A stretch of 64,000 bases of DNA from NCBI GenBank assembly GCA_903828145.1, contig CAIKKY010000006.1, positions 62,001-126,000 of the forward strand, written 5' to 3'. Numbering within the stretch: position 1 is the first letter of the stretch; every line of letters begins with the position of its first letter. The notes below the pieces were generated by a model, which saw only the letters and a program-made list of their open reading frames with translations, was not told the origin of the DNA and did not search any database. Below are positions 26,521 through 35,071 of this stretch, piece after piece. Both the position numbers and the translations under genes were made by a program. Source of the DNA: an uncultured Hyphomicrobiales bacterium. Lineage in GTDB: Bacteria; Pseudomonadota; Alphaproteobacteria; Rhizobiales; Devosiaceae.

Positions 26521-27423
26521 GTGACCATAGCCCAGCCTGCCGTCCCTGTTGATCTTGCCCAGCCCGGCCCGGTGTCGCTCATCCTGCGCTATCTCAGGCG
26601 CAACAAGAGCCTCGCCATCGGTCTTGCCATTCTTTTTGTGCTCATCGCCTTCACGCTCATCGGCATGCTGCTGGTCGACCCCAAGGGCGCCTATCCTCTG
26701 GCCGCGGCCACCAAGAAGCCGCCGAGCCTGAAATACCCGTTTGGCACCGATTTTTTCGGCCGCAACCTGCTCGTCGCCATGGTGGTGGGCATGTGGCAAA
26801 CCGCCTTGATCGGCCTCATCGCCGGGGGTCTCGGCACGCTGATCGGCGTGGTTCTGGGGTTCGTCTCGGCCTATTTCGGCGGCTGGATCGACACGATCAT
26901 CAAAGGCGTCTGCCAGATCCTCACCCCCATTCCGGTGCTGCTGATTCAGGTTGTGGTGGCCGGTTCGCTCGACAAGCGTGATGTGACCATCCTCACCATG
27001 GCGCTGATTGTGGTGATGCTCGCCTGGATGGGCCCAACCCTGGTGGTGCGCTCGCAGGTGCTCACCATGAAGGAGCGGCAGTTCGTCTCCGTGGCCAAGC
27101 TCTCGGGCGTGTCAGACCTCGGCATCATCTTCAAAGAAATCCTGCCCAACCTGCTGCCCTTCATTGCGGCCGCCTTTGTGGGGCAGGTGTTTGCGGCTGT
27201 ATTTGCGAGCTTCTACCTCGCCGTGCTCGGCCTCGGGCCGCTGCGTGAGCCGCTTTTGGGCAACATCATCTGGTCGGCCCAGGGGCAGGGTGCCTTTTTC
27301 AATGGCTGGTGGTGGTGGCCGATTGCCCCCTCCATTGCCATGATCCTGATCCTTGGCTCGCTGGCGCTCATCAATATGGGCCTCGATGAACTTGCCAATC
27401 CGCGCGTGCGCCGAACGGAGTGA
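26521..27423 (+). CDS. ABC transporter permease (DppC/OppC type)
   Basis: A 300-residue partner permease. An N-terminal anchor helix (LAIGLAILFVLIAFTLIGMLL) is followed by the DppC signature YPFGTDFFGRNLL near residue 75 and the EAA-loop MKERQFVSVAKLSGVSDLGIIFKEILPNLLP near 180. GTG 26521 follows AGGGGG. The stop overlaps the beginning of the following ATPase region, consistent with translational coupling. Confidence 0.9.
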   Translation: MTIAQPAVPVDLAQPGPVSLILRYLRRNKSLAIGLAILFVLIAFTLIGMLLVDPKGAYPLAAATKKPPSLKYPFGTDFFGRNLLVAMVVGMWQTALIGLIAGGLGTLIGVVLGFVSAYFGGWIDTIIKGVCQILTPIPVLLIQVVVAGSLDKRDVTILTMALIVVMLAWMGPTLVVRSQVLTMKERQFVSVAKLSGVSDLGIIFKEILPNLLPFIAAAFVGQVFAAVFASFYLAVLGLGPLREPLLGNIIWSAQGQGAFFNGWWWWPIAPSIAMILILGSLALINMGLDELANPRVRRTE

Positions 27424-27425
27424 CC

Positions 27426-28439
27426 ATGATGACCGCGCTCGATTCCGGCCTTCGGCCCACGCCGCCTCGCCCCGTGCCGCCCGTGCTTGAGGTCCGCAAC
27501 CTTGAGGTGACCTATTACACCGATCTTGGCCGCGCCAAGGCGCTGGATGATGTGAGCTTCACCCTGCATGCCGGTGAAAAGCTGGGCATGGTGGGCGAAT
27601 CCGGCTCCGGCAAATCCACGCTGGCCCTCGCCATGATGCGCATGATCAAGCCCCCCGGGCGGATCGAGGGGGGCGCGGTGATCGTCGGCGGCGAAGACCT
27701 GCAGGCCCTTGATGAGGACGGCATGCGCCACGCGCGGCTTTCCCGCATTGCCTATATTCCGCAGGGCGCCATGAATTCGCTGAACCCGGTCACCCGCATC
27801 GGGGCGCAGATGGTCGATGCCATCCGGGCCCACAGCCCCCGCGAAAGCCGGTCGGCGGTGGAGGACCGCTGCCGCGCTGCGCTCCGCTCGGTCGATCTCT
27901 CGCCCGATGTGTTCCGCATGTATGCCCACGAGCTGTCGGGCGGCATGAAGCAGCGCGTCTGCATCGCCATCGGCATTCTGCTCTCGCCCGCGGTGATCAT
28001 TGCCGACGAACCAACCTCGGCACTCGACGTGATCACCCAGCGCCAGGTGATGGAAACCATCGACAAGGTGAAGGACGAAATCAACGCCGCCGTGATCCTG
28101 ATCGGGCACGATATGGGTCTCATGGCGCAGTTCGTGGACAAGGTAGGCGTGATGTATGCCGGCCGGCTGGTGGAAATCAGCCCGGTGCGCGCCATGTTCA
28201 AAACCCCGCTGCATCCCTATTCCGAAGCGCTGATTTCCAGCCTGCCCAATCTCGATAACAAGGGCGTGTTCCAGGGCATACCGGGCCTCGCCCCGTCGCT
28301 TCTGCGGCTCCCCTCGGGCTGCGCCTTCCACCCCCGCTGTCAGCGGGCAAAGGCAGAGTGCAGCGCCGTGCGCCCGGCCGTGCGGACCCTCGAGAGCGGC
28401 CGCGTCGTCACCTGCCATCTGGTTGACCGGGAGCCCTGA
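27426..28439 (+). CDS. ABC transporter ATPase (DppD/OppD type)
   Basis: A 337-residue ATPase with Walker A GESGSGKS near residue 60, signature LSGGMKQR near 168, Walker B IIADEPTSALDV near 190, and the oligopeptide-transporter C-terminal domain with the Cys cluster GCAFHPRCQRAKAEC. ATG 27426 is five bases from GGAG; a GTG two codons upstream overlaps the permease stop. Works as a heterodimer with the next gene. Confidence 0.9.
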   Translation: MMTALDSGLRPTPPRPVPPVLEVRNLEVTYYTDLGRAKALDDVSFTLHAGEKLGMVGESGSGKSTLALAMMRMIKPPGRIEGGAVIVGGEDLQALDEDGMRHARLSRIAYIPQGAMNSLNPVTRIGAQMVDAIRAHSPRESRSAVEDRCRAALRSVDLSPDVFRMYAHELSGGMKQRVCIAIGILLSPAVIIADEPTSALDVITQRQVMETIDKVKDEINAAVILIGHDMGLMAQFVDKVGVMYAGRLVEISPVRAMFKTPLHPYSEALISSLPNLDNKGVFQGIPGLAPSLLRLPSGCAFHPRCQRAKAECSAVRPAVRTLESGRVVTCHLVDREP

Positions 28440-28441
28440 GC

Positions 28442-29446
28442 GTGTCCAACCTTCTCGAACTGAGAAACGTCTCGAAAGTCTACCAGCGTGGCCTCGTGAA
28501 CACGAAAGCCACCATTGCGCTCAACACTATTTCGCTGACGCTGAAGGAAGAGGAACCGACCATCCTCACCGTCGCGGGCGAAAGCGGCAGCGGCAAAACC
28601 ACGCTCGCCATGCTGCTGTTGGGCTTCATTACGCCCACCACCGGCGAGATCATCTACAAGGGCCGTAACATCACAACGCTGAGCCCCGCCGAACGGCTGG
28701 CGTTTCGTCGTGAAGTGCAGGCGGTGTTTCAGGACCCGTTTGCCGTGTTCAACCCGTTCTACACGGTCGATCACCTGCTCACCGTGCCGATCAAGCGCTT
28801 TGGCCTTGCCCGGACCAGGAAGGAAGCCCGGGCCAAGATGGACGAGGCCCTGACCGCCGTCGGCCTGCGGCCCGAGGATGTGCTCGGCCGTTTCCCGCAT
28901 CAATTGTCGGGCGGCCAGCGTCAGCGCATCAATGTGGCGCGCGCCCTGCTGCTGAAGCCCCGCCTTTTGGTGGCCGATGAGCCGGTTTCGATGGTGGACG
29001 CGTCGCTGCGCGCCAATATCCTTGAAACCCTGCGCAATCTGCAGCGCGACCATGGCGTGTCGATCATCTACATCACGCATGATCTGACCACGGCCTATCA
29101 CATCTCCAAGTCGATCATCGTGCTCTATCGCGGTAACGTCATGGAGGGGGGCGATGTCGATTCCGTCATCAAGACCCCGCAGCACCCCTATACGCAATTG
29201 CTGGTCGACTCGATTCCCTGGCCCAATCTCGATCAGCGCTGGGGCGAGCACGCGATCATGGCCCGCGAGGATGTCACCGCCTCGGGCGGGTGCCCGTTCC
29301 GCTCGCGCTGCGCCAAGGCCATGCCGCAATGCGAAAGCCGTCCGCCGCTCTACCGGCTGGGCCCCCACCACGCGACGGCGTGTTTTCTCAGCGTGGATCA
29401 TCCCGAAGTCGAGGCCGAACACCTTTCCCAGGTGCTGCCGACCTGA
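28442..29446 (+). CDS. ABC transporter ATPase (DppF/OppF type)
   Basis: A 334-residue ATPase: GESGSGKT Walker A near residue 47, FQDPFAVFNPFYTV Q-loop, LSGGQRQR near 154, LLVADEPVSMVD Walker B near 178 and a C-terminal Cys motif GCPFRSRCAKAMPQC near 282. GTG 28442, two bases after the previous stop, with GGGAG upstream. Completes the importer (binding protein, two permeases, two ATPases). Confidence 0.9.
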   Translation: MSNLLELRNVSKVYQRGLVNTKATIALNTISLTLKEEEPTILTVAGESGSGKTTLAMLLLGFITPTTGEIIYKGRNITTLSPAERLAFRREVQAVFQDPFAVFNPFYTVDHLLTVPIKRFGLARTRKEARAKMDEALTAVGLRPEDVLGRFPHQLSGGQRQRINVARALLLKPRLLVADEPVSMVDASLRANILETLRNLQRDHGVSIIYITHDLTTAYHISKSIIVLYRGNVMEGGDVDSVIKTPQHPYTQLLVDSIPWPNLDQRWGEHAIMAREDVTASGGCPFRSRCAKAMPQCESRPPLYRLGPHHATACFLSVDHPEVEAEHLSQVLPT

Positions 29447-29481
29447 TTTCATGCGCGCTTCTTCTCGACAACGGACCGACC

Positions 29482-30444
29482 ATGCTCGAAATCGCTGAGT
29501 TCATTGATCCCACCCCCTCGCCGCTGTGGAAACTGGCGCAACAGGCGGGTGTAAATATTGCGGTCGGCGGCCTGCCGCCCGAAGACCTGCTGCAGGGCGG
29601 TAAGCCCTGGGAGCTGGGGCCGCTCACCCGCATGAAGGACCGCTACGAACAGGGCGGCTTCAGGCTGGCCGTGATCGAGGCCCGCCCGCCGCTTAACCGC
29701 GCCAAGCGGGCGCTGCCGGGCCGCGACGCGGAAATTGATACGGTGTGCGAATTGCTCACCAACATGGGCAAGCTCGGCATCCCGGTGTGGTGCTATGAGT
29801 GGATGACCGATTTCAACTGGGTCCGCACCAATCTCGCCACGCCGTCGCGCGGCGGGTCGGTGGTGACCAGCTTCGATTATGCCGATCTCAGCAGCGAGCC
29901 GACCGAATTCGGTTCGATCAGCGAGACCGAACTGTGGGACAACCTCGGCTATTTCCTCGAGCGCGTGCTGCCCGTGGCCGAAAAGGCTGGGGTGAAACTC
30001 TCCATGCACCCCGATGATCCGCCGATGTCGCCGCTGCGCGGGGTGGGGCGCATCATGCGCTCAATCGACAATTACCAGCGCCTCATCGACCTGAAGCCGA
30101 GCGCGGCCAATACGATCACGCTCTGCCAGGGCAATTTCACCCTGATGACCGATGATCTGCCTGGGGTCATCCACAAGTTCGCCGACAAGATCACCTTCGT
30201 GCATTTCCGCGACGTGCGCGGCACACCGCAAAAATTCGAGGAAACCTGGCACGATGCCGGCAAAACCGACATGCTGGCCTGCATGAAGGCCTATCGCGAC
30301 ATCGGGTTTTCCGGCGTGCTGCGGCCCGACCATGTGCCCACGGTGACGGGCGATAGCAACGAGAATGCCGGGTACTCATCCTTCGGGCGGCTCTATGCCA
30401 TCGGCTATATTCGCGGCCTGCGCGAAGCGGTTTACGCCAGCTAA
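29482..30444 (+). CDS. UxuA-family mannonate dehydratase-like TIM barrel, copy 2
   Basis: A 320-residue TIM-barrel protein distantly related to copy 1. Shared elements are KLSMHPDDPPMSPLRGVGRIM near residue 175, ITLCQGNFTLM with the metal-site Cys near 215, FVHFRDVRGTPQKFEETWHDAGKTD near 240, and RPDHVPTVTGD near 285. It lacks about 30 residues present in copy 1 and has WCYEWMTDFNWVRT where copy 1 has YHFMPNSVWTTD, so the substrates probably differ. ATG 29482 lies 35 bases after the ATPase gene, in the transporter operon: its substrate may be derived from the imported compound. Confidence 0.82.
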   Translation: MLEIAEFIDPTPSPLWKLAQQAGVNIAVGGLPPEDLLQGGKPWELGPLTRMKDRYEQGGFRLAVIEARPPLNRAKRALPGRDAEIDTVCELLTNMGKLGIPVWCYEWMTDFNWVRTNLATPSRGGSVVTSFDYADLSSEPTEFGSISETELWDNLGYFLERVLPVAEKAGVKLSMHPDDPPMSPLRGVGRIMRSIDNYQRLIDLKPSAANTITLCQGNFTLMTDDLPGVIHKFADKITFVHFRDVRGTPQKFEETWHDAGKTDMLACMKAYRDIGFSGVLRPDHVPTVTGDSNENAGYSSFGRLYAIGYIRGLREAVYAS

Positions 30445-30454
30445 GGGGCGCGCC

Positions 30455-31294
30455 ATGAAAATCGCATTGACCGGCGGTTCAGGGGGCGTTGGCCGCGCCA
30501 TCACCACTCAGGCGCTCAACGCGGGCCACAGCATCGTCAATATCGATCGCGTGCCGCACCCGGAGCGGTCGCAAAGCCCGGCCTATCGCGAAATCCTCGC
30601 CGGTATGGACGACTACGACGCGCTGGTTGGGGCCTTTGCGGGGGCCGATGCCGTGATCCACATGGCGGCCATCCCCTCGCCGGGGCGTCACCCGGACCCG
30701 GTGGTGCACAACAACAATGTTGTGGGCAGCTATAATGCGCTGCGCGCCGCCGCCGAGCACGGCATCCGGCGCGTCTGTCAGGCGTCCTCGGTCAATGCGG
30801 CTGGCCTGTCCTATTCGCGCGCGCCGCGCTTCGACTATTTCCCGCTCGATGAGCAGCACCCGACCTATAACGAAGACCCGTATTCGCTCTCAAAATGGAT
30901 CTGCGAGATGCAGGCCGACAGTTTTGTGCGCCGCTACGAAGATATGGTGATCGCCTCGATGCGGTTTCACTGGGTGGTCAATGATCGCTCGGTGGCGGCG
31001 GGCGTGTTCAACGCCCCCGACCCGGCCATGGCCAAGCATCTGTGGGCCTATACGCGCTTTGATGCGGCGGCCCGCGCCTGCCTGCTCAGCCTGACGGCGC
31101 CGATCACCGGGCACGAAGTGTTTTACATTGTCGCGCCCGAAACCACCGCCTCGCTGCCAACGCTTGAGCTGATCAGGCAGTTTTTCCCGCAGGTGCCGGT
31201 CAAAGCCGACCTGAGCGGTAACCGGGCGTTCTTTTCGAGCGCCAAGGCGGAAAAGCTGCTGGGCTGGAGCCACGGCACCCATCCCGACCCCTGA
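30455..31294 (+). CDS. NAD-dependent epimerase/dehydratase family protein
   Basis: A 279-residue extended SDR with GGSGGVGRA at the N-terminus, DAVIHMAAIPSPGRHP near residue 65, and catalytic YSLSKWICEMQ (YxxxK) near 145. It is shorter than sugar-nucleotide epimerases and closer in size to uronate or aldose dehydrogenases of this fold, so NAD-linked oxidation of a free sugar or uronate is plausible. ATG 30455 is 10 bases after the dehydratase-like gene, with AGGGG upstream. Substrate not determined. Confidence 0.8.
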   Translation: MKIALTGGSGGVGRAITTQALNAGHSIVNIDRVPHPERSQSPAYREILAGMDDYDALVGAFAGADAVIHMAAIPSPGRHPDPVVHNNNVVGSYNALRAAAEHGIRRVCQASSVNAAGLSYSRAPRFDYFPLDEQHPTYNEDPYSLSKWICEMQADSFVRRYEDMVIASMRFHWVVNDRSVAAGVFNAPDPAMAKHLWAYTRFDAAARACLLSLTAPITGHEVFYIVAPETTASLPTLELIRQFFPQVPVKADLSGNRAFFSSAKAEKLLGWSHGTHPDP

Positions 31295-31317
31295 TCGGGG
31301 CCGGGCGGGCGCCCCTC

Positions 31318-32157
31318 TCAGGGCCCGGTTTTCTCGGAAAAACGCACCTGCGTAAAGGTTTCAGGCGTATGCGTATCGGCCACGCCCATGGGGTGCGCCG
31401 ACCACCCGGCCGACACGCTCTGGCCGGGATTGCGGCCTTGCAACTGCTGGAACCGCGCCAGAAGAATGCCCCAGACATCGCCCGGCCTCGGCGGCAGCGC
31501 GCGGCCGGTAGCCAGATCGGCAAGCCCGGCCCACGGGATCACGATCTCCGCCGTCCAGCCCCGGCTGGGGGTTGTCGGGTCGTTCACCCGGCCATCGACA
31601 TGCACATAGGTTTTCAGGCCCGGCAGGTCGTAATCAAGAAACGCCCAGCGCGGCCCCTTGGGGTGCGCGCCATGCCAGAAATTGTGCCGGTCCGGCCGGT
31701 AGTCGCCATTATAAGTCACCGAGCGCGGGTGATAGACATCGAAGGGTGCCCGGTCCCAGGCCCCGCCCTTTTTGAAGGCCGAGCGCCAGATGTACATGAC
31801 CTCGTAGATCACCCCGAGCGCGTTGACCTGATACTCGTAATAGCTCTCGCCCCCATCGATGAAGATTTCGAGATCGTTTTCGAAAAACAGGCAATCATCG
31901 CGCTTCGTCATCGTGGCGACGGGGTAGGGCTCTTCGGCAAAGAAAGCGATATAGAGGTTTGTGTCATCCCATAGGATCGCCGCCTCGGTATTGAGCGGCG
32001 CGGGCGCGCCCGACACCATCTCCACAAAGCGCGGCGTGCGCGGGGCCCTGGCCCAGGCCGGCGATTGCGCCCGCCCATCCGGCGTGATCGGCCCCGTGGC
32101 CCGATAGGCGGTATAGTGGCCCGGCTCCACGCCATAGCCAAGTGCATTCGGTTTCAT
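31318..32157 (-). CDS. CBM9-like carbohydrate-binding protein, no signal peptide
   Basis: A 279-residue protein with a family 9 carbohydrate-binding-like beta-sandwich: AILWDDTNLYIAFFAEEP near residue 60, FENDLEIFIDGGESYYEYQVNALG near 90, and GWTAEIVIPWAGL near 205, the strand-motif order of CBM9 domains. Xylanase CBM9s are secreted, but here no signal peptide is visible and no catalytic domain is attached. ATG 32157 has GGAGG five bases upstream; a longer frame (to 32199) is less likely. Faces the sugar-acid operon. Confidence 0.72.
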   Translation of the reverse strand: MKPNALGYGVEPGHYTAYRATGPITPDGRAQSPAWARAPRTPRFVEMVSGAPAPLNTEAAILWDDTNLYIAFFAEEPYPVATMTKRDDCLFFENDLEIFIDGGESYYEYQVNALGVIYEVMYIWRSAFKKGGAWDRAPFDVYHPRSVTYNGDYRPDRHNFWHGAHPKGPRWAFLDYDLPGLKTYVHVDGRVNDPTTPSRGWTAEIVIPWAGLADLATGRALPPRPGDVWGILLARFQQLQGRNPGQSVSAGWSAHPMGVADTHTPETFTQVRFSEKTGP

Positions 32158-32307
32158 CCCATCCTCCCCCGGGGGCGCTGGCGCCCGGTCTCCCGGCAAA
32201 AGACTAGGCGCAACCGCTTATCCGCTCAAGCGTGGTACGGGGCCGTGGGAGGAACAACACACACCTCTTGACCGGCCAGCCCATTTCCCGCAAAAAGCGG
32301 AACCCGG

Positions 32308-32381
32308 GCGGGTGTAGCTCAATGGTAGAGCAGAAGCTTCCCAAGCTTACGACGAGGGTTCGATTCCCTTCACCCGCTCCA
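32308..32381 (+). tRNA. tRNA-Gly (CCC)
   Basis: A full cloverleaf can be drawn: acceptor GCGGGTG/CACCCGC, D-arm GCTC-AATGGTA-GAGC, anticodon loop TTCCCAA (CCC), T-arm GAGGG-TTCGATT-CCCTT, and an encoded CCA end. One mismatch (G-A) tops the anticodon stem. 74 bases including CCA. Confidence 0.95.
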
Positions 32382-32451
32382 CTCCACGCCCCGGCGAAAG
32401 TTTGAGGGTTGGCCACTCGCGCGGCGGCGTGGCTTCGCCTATCCTCCCCTT

Positions 32452-33351
32452 ATGACCTTTGCGATTTCGGGCGTGTTCTGCGCCGCAGCCACGCCGTTTG
32501 ATGCGGCTTTGAACCCCGATCATGGGGCCTTTGTTGCCCATTGCCGGGGGCTCATTGAAAAGGGCTGCCATGGCATTGCACTCCTCGGCACCACGGGGGA
32601 GGCGAACTCGCTCTCCATGGACGAACGGCGGGCGCTGCTCGAGGCGGCGCTGGCGGGCGGATTGCGGCCCGATCAGCTGGTGCCTGGGGTGGGACTCAGC
32701 GCGGCCGACGATACGGCGGCGCTCTGTCGCCATGCGCTGTCGGTGGGAATTGAGCGCGTCGTCATGCTGCCGCCCTTCTATTACAAGGGGGTGAGCGATG
32801 ACGGGCTGTTTGCCGCCTATCAGCGCGTGATCGAGCGGGTGAACGATCCGCGCCTCAGGATTGTGCTCTACAATATTCCGGGCACATCGGCGGTGGCGCT
32901 CAGCCGACCCCTGGTGGCGCGGCTCATTGGTGCTTTCCCCGAGACTATTGTCGGTATCAAGGATTCATCGGGCGATTATGCCAATCAGGAAGCGCTGATT
33001 GCGGCGCATCCGGGCTTTGCCGTGCTGACGGGGGCAGACCCGTTCATGCTCGGGCTGATGAAACGCGGTGGCGCGGGCTGCATCACCTCGACATCCAATC
33101 TGCTGGCTGCCGAAATGCGCATCATCTGGGACCATGGCCAGAACCCGGCTCGGTCGGCTGAAGTTGCCCTCGCCCAGGCGCGCATCGAGGCGGTACGCGC
33201 CCTCTCCAACACCTTCCAGCATCTCACCACCGTCAAGGCGCTGCTAGCGCTCGAGACGGGCTACGCCGGGTGGACACGGGTCCGGCCACCGCTCGTCGCG
33301 CTTGATGACGCGCAGCGGGCGGTGCTTGCCGAACGTCGTGCGGCTCTTTAG
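32452..33351 (+). CDS. DapA-family aldolase/lyase (DHDPS/NAL superfamily)
   Basis: A 299-residue class I aldolase-fold protein. Key features are LLGTTGEANSLS near residue 45, the YNIPGTS tyrosine near 142 and the Schiff-base lysine in IVGIKDSSGDY near 169. It lacks clear dihydrodipicolinate-synthase-specific arginine context and stands outside lysine genes, so 2-keto-3-deoxy sugar-acid aldolase or dehydratase, or N-acetylneuraminate lyase-like activity, is equally possible. Lying at the edge of the island it could replace the broken RraA-like aldolase. Its stop overlaps that of the next, convergent gene. Confidence 0.85.
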   Translation: MTFAISGVFCAAATPFDAALNPDHGAFVAHCRGLIEKGCHGIALLGTTGEANSLSMDERRALLEAALAGGLRPDQLVPGVGLSAADDTAALCRHALSVGIERVVMLPPFYYKGVSDDGLFAAYQRVIERVNDPRLRIVLYNIPGTSAVALSRPLVARLIGAFPETIVGIKDSSGDYANQEALIAAHPGFAVLTGADPFMLGLMKRGGAGCITSTSNLLAAEMRIIWDHGQNPARSAEVALAQARIEAVRALSNTFQHLTTVKALLALETGYAGWTRVRPPLVALDDAQRAVLAERRAAL

Positions 33352-34847
33352 CCGCCTATATTGAGCGGCTGGCCGCTGGTCGCTGGCCGCGTCGCCGGTA
33401 CCGGAGCGACCTTGTTGGGATCGATCGGGGCCGTTTCCGTACTGCCTGTTGTTTCAGGATCGGCGGGGGCCTCTGTCGCGGCGGGCGTCCCGGCAGCAGC
33501 GGGAGCGGCTGTCGCCTCGGACGTCGGAGCAGCCAGCAGATCCGCCGCCGACGGCTGCGGCACGGCGGGCTGGGCGGGTTGCGGCGCGGTCGTGGCCACT
33601 GGGCGGCTTAAGGGCAGCCACGCGGCCGGGAAGAAGCCATGCGCATCAATCGGCCATTTGGCCCCGTCGGGCAGTTGCGGCTTGCCCGCAACGCAACTCC
33701 AGGTGCCGCTGGGCGCAAACAGCGCTGGCACATCGGGGTGCAGCACGCAGAAATCCTGCATTTCCTTGATGCTCGGCGTCTGGTCACAGACCGGGCCGGC
33801 AAAGCTGGCGCAAATCAGCACCTGGCCCGCGACGCACCGCCAGCGGACGCGATCCGGTGAGGTCGTCATCGGAATTTTCAGCCGCTGCGCCATGACTTGG
33901 GTAAAGGCCGGGCCTGTGTAGCGCGCATCGGGCCGATCCAGCGTGTCGACGGCGGCGCAGAAGGCCGTTGCTTCGGCAAACGGACCAGCCGGGCCCGCGG
34001 CAGCAGGAACAACGGCAGGCGCATCGGTCCGGGCGGTGGCGTCAGATGTCGCGGCGGCGGTGGCTTTGCTCGCCTGTGTCGCGGCAGCGCTCTCCTTATT
34101 GGGCGCGACCATCTGAGTGGTGTAGAAATAATAGCCGCCCCCCGCCAACAGGGCGACGAGGACGACGCCATTGACGAGGGAAATCCAGTTAAAGCCGCGG
34201 CTGCGGCGCGGTTCGGGCCCATCAGCGCGCTGGCGGCGAGCTGCGGGGGACGGCGCTGCGGCGGCAGCGCGGGTCGGCCGGTTGCGTCGGGCCGCGAGAC
34301 GCGACACCGCCGCTTCGGCATCGGCGGCGCTCACCGGTTCATCGCCCAGATCGTCACCCTCAGGGTCGGCCTCATCGAGCAGCGGCTCGTCGAGCCGCGT
34401 CACCATCGGGTCATCCCGCAGCGCCGAACGGCCGGCAAAAGCTTCGCGGCTCGATGGGGCCCGACGCGCGCGCATATAGTCGCGCTCGCCACGGCTGCCC
34501 ATTTCGCCGGCGACAAAGGCCATGATCGCCGCAACCAGCGCCGTGCCGGTGGGGGCGAGCAGATGAATGACAAAAAGCTCGGGCTTCAGCGACGCCAGCC
34601 CAAACCACGCCAGAGCGGAAATGAGGATGATGAGCGAGCCCGTGCTGGGAGCAAGCAGCGTGATCAGGGTACCAAACCCGGCAATGCCAATAGGCACATA
34701 CCAGGCATAGGCCGCCAAGCTTTTGAGCCCGGTGAGCTTGCCGATGACAATGGTAACAGCATCAACCGGCCCACTGCCAAACTGCAGGGGAAGCACAAAC
34801 GCCAGCACCACGGCCGCAAGGCCCAGCAAAAATGCAACGATCCGCAA
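33348..34847 (-). CDS. Membrane protein of unknown function
   Basis: A 499-residue protein I do not recognise. Four hydrophobic segments fill the first 110 residues (LRIVAFLLGLAAVVLAFVL, AYAWYVPIGIAGFGTLITLL and two more); a basic stretch with DYMRARRA follows, then a fifth helix near residue 220 (NWISLVNGVVLVALLAGGGYYFY). Beyond it is an Ala/Thr/Pro-rich exported part with a six-Cys region around 290-370, ending in a low-complexity tail. TTG 34847 is chosen because AGGAG lies eight bases upstream. Probably an envelope protein. Confidence 0.7.
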   Translation of the reverse strand: MRIVAFLLGLAAVVLAFVLPLQFGSGPVDAVTIVIGKLTGLKSLAAYAWYVPIGIAGFGTLITLLAPSTGSLIILISALAWFGLASLKPELFVIHLLAPTGTALVAAIMAFVAGEMGSRGERDYMRARRAPSSREAFAGRSALRDDPMVTRLDEPLLDEADPEGDDLGDEPVSAADAEAAVSRLAARRNRPTRAAAAAPSPAARRQRADGPEPRRSRGFNWISLVNGVVLVALLAGGGYYFYTTQMVAPNKESAAATQASKATAAATSDATARTDAPAVVPAAAGPAGPFAEATAFCAAVDTLDRPDARYTGPAFTQVMAQRLKIPMTTSPDRVRWRCVAGQVLICASFAGPVCDQTPSIKEMQDFCVLHPDVPALFAPSGTWSCVAGKPQLPDGAKWPIDAHGFFPAAWLPLSRPVATTAPQPAQPAVPQPSAADLLAAPTSEATAAPAAAGTPAATEAPADPETTGSTETAPIDPNKVAPVPATRPATSGQPLNIGG

Positions 34848-35071
34848 CGTCAACTCTCCTTCGCGTCTCAAACTTTTCCAGTTTGCTGCGATGCGCGCAT
34901 GACTAGCACAAAGTGGTCAGTCAGGTCGAAAGAGATTTGTCTTCAGGACGAAGCCTATTTTGCGGCACCGTCAGGCGCTCTGTAACTGCAAGGTGAGGAT
35001 TATGTTTCCAACTCCGGATAGGCACAGGAGAAAGGGTTGCTTTGGCGCCGATGATGGGGAAAATGCTGGGC

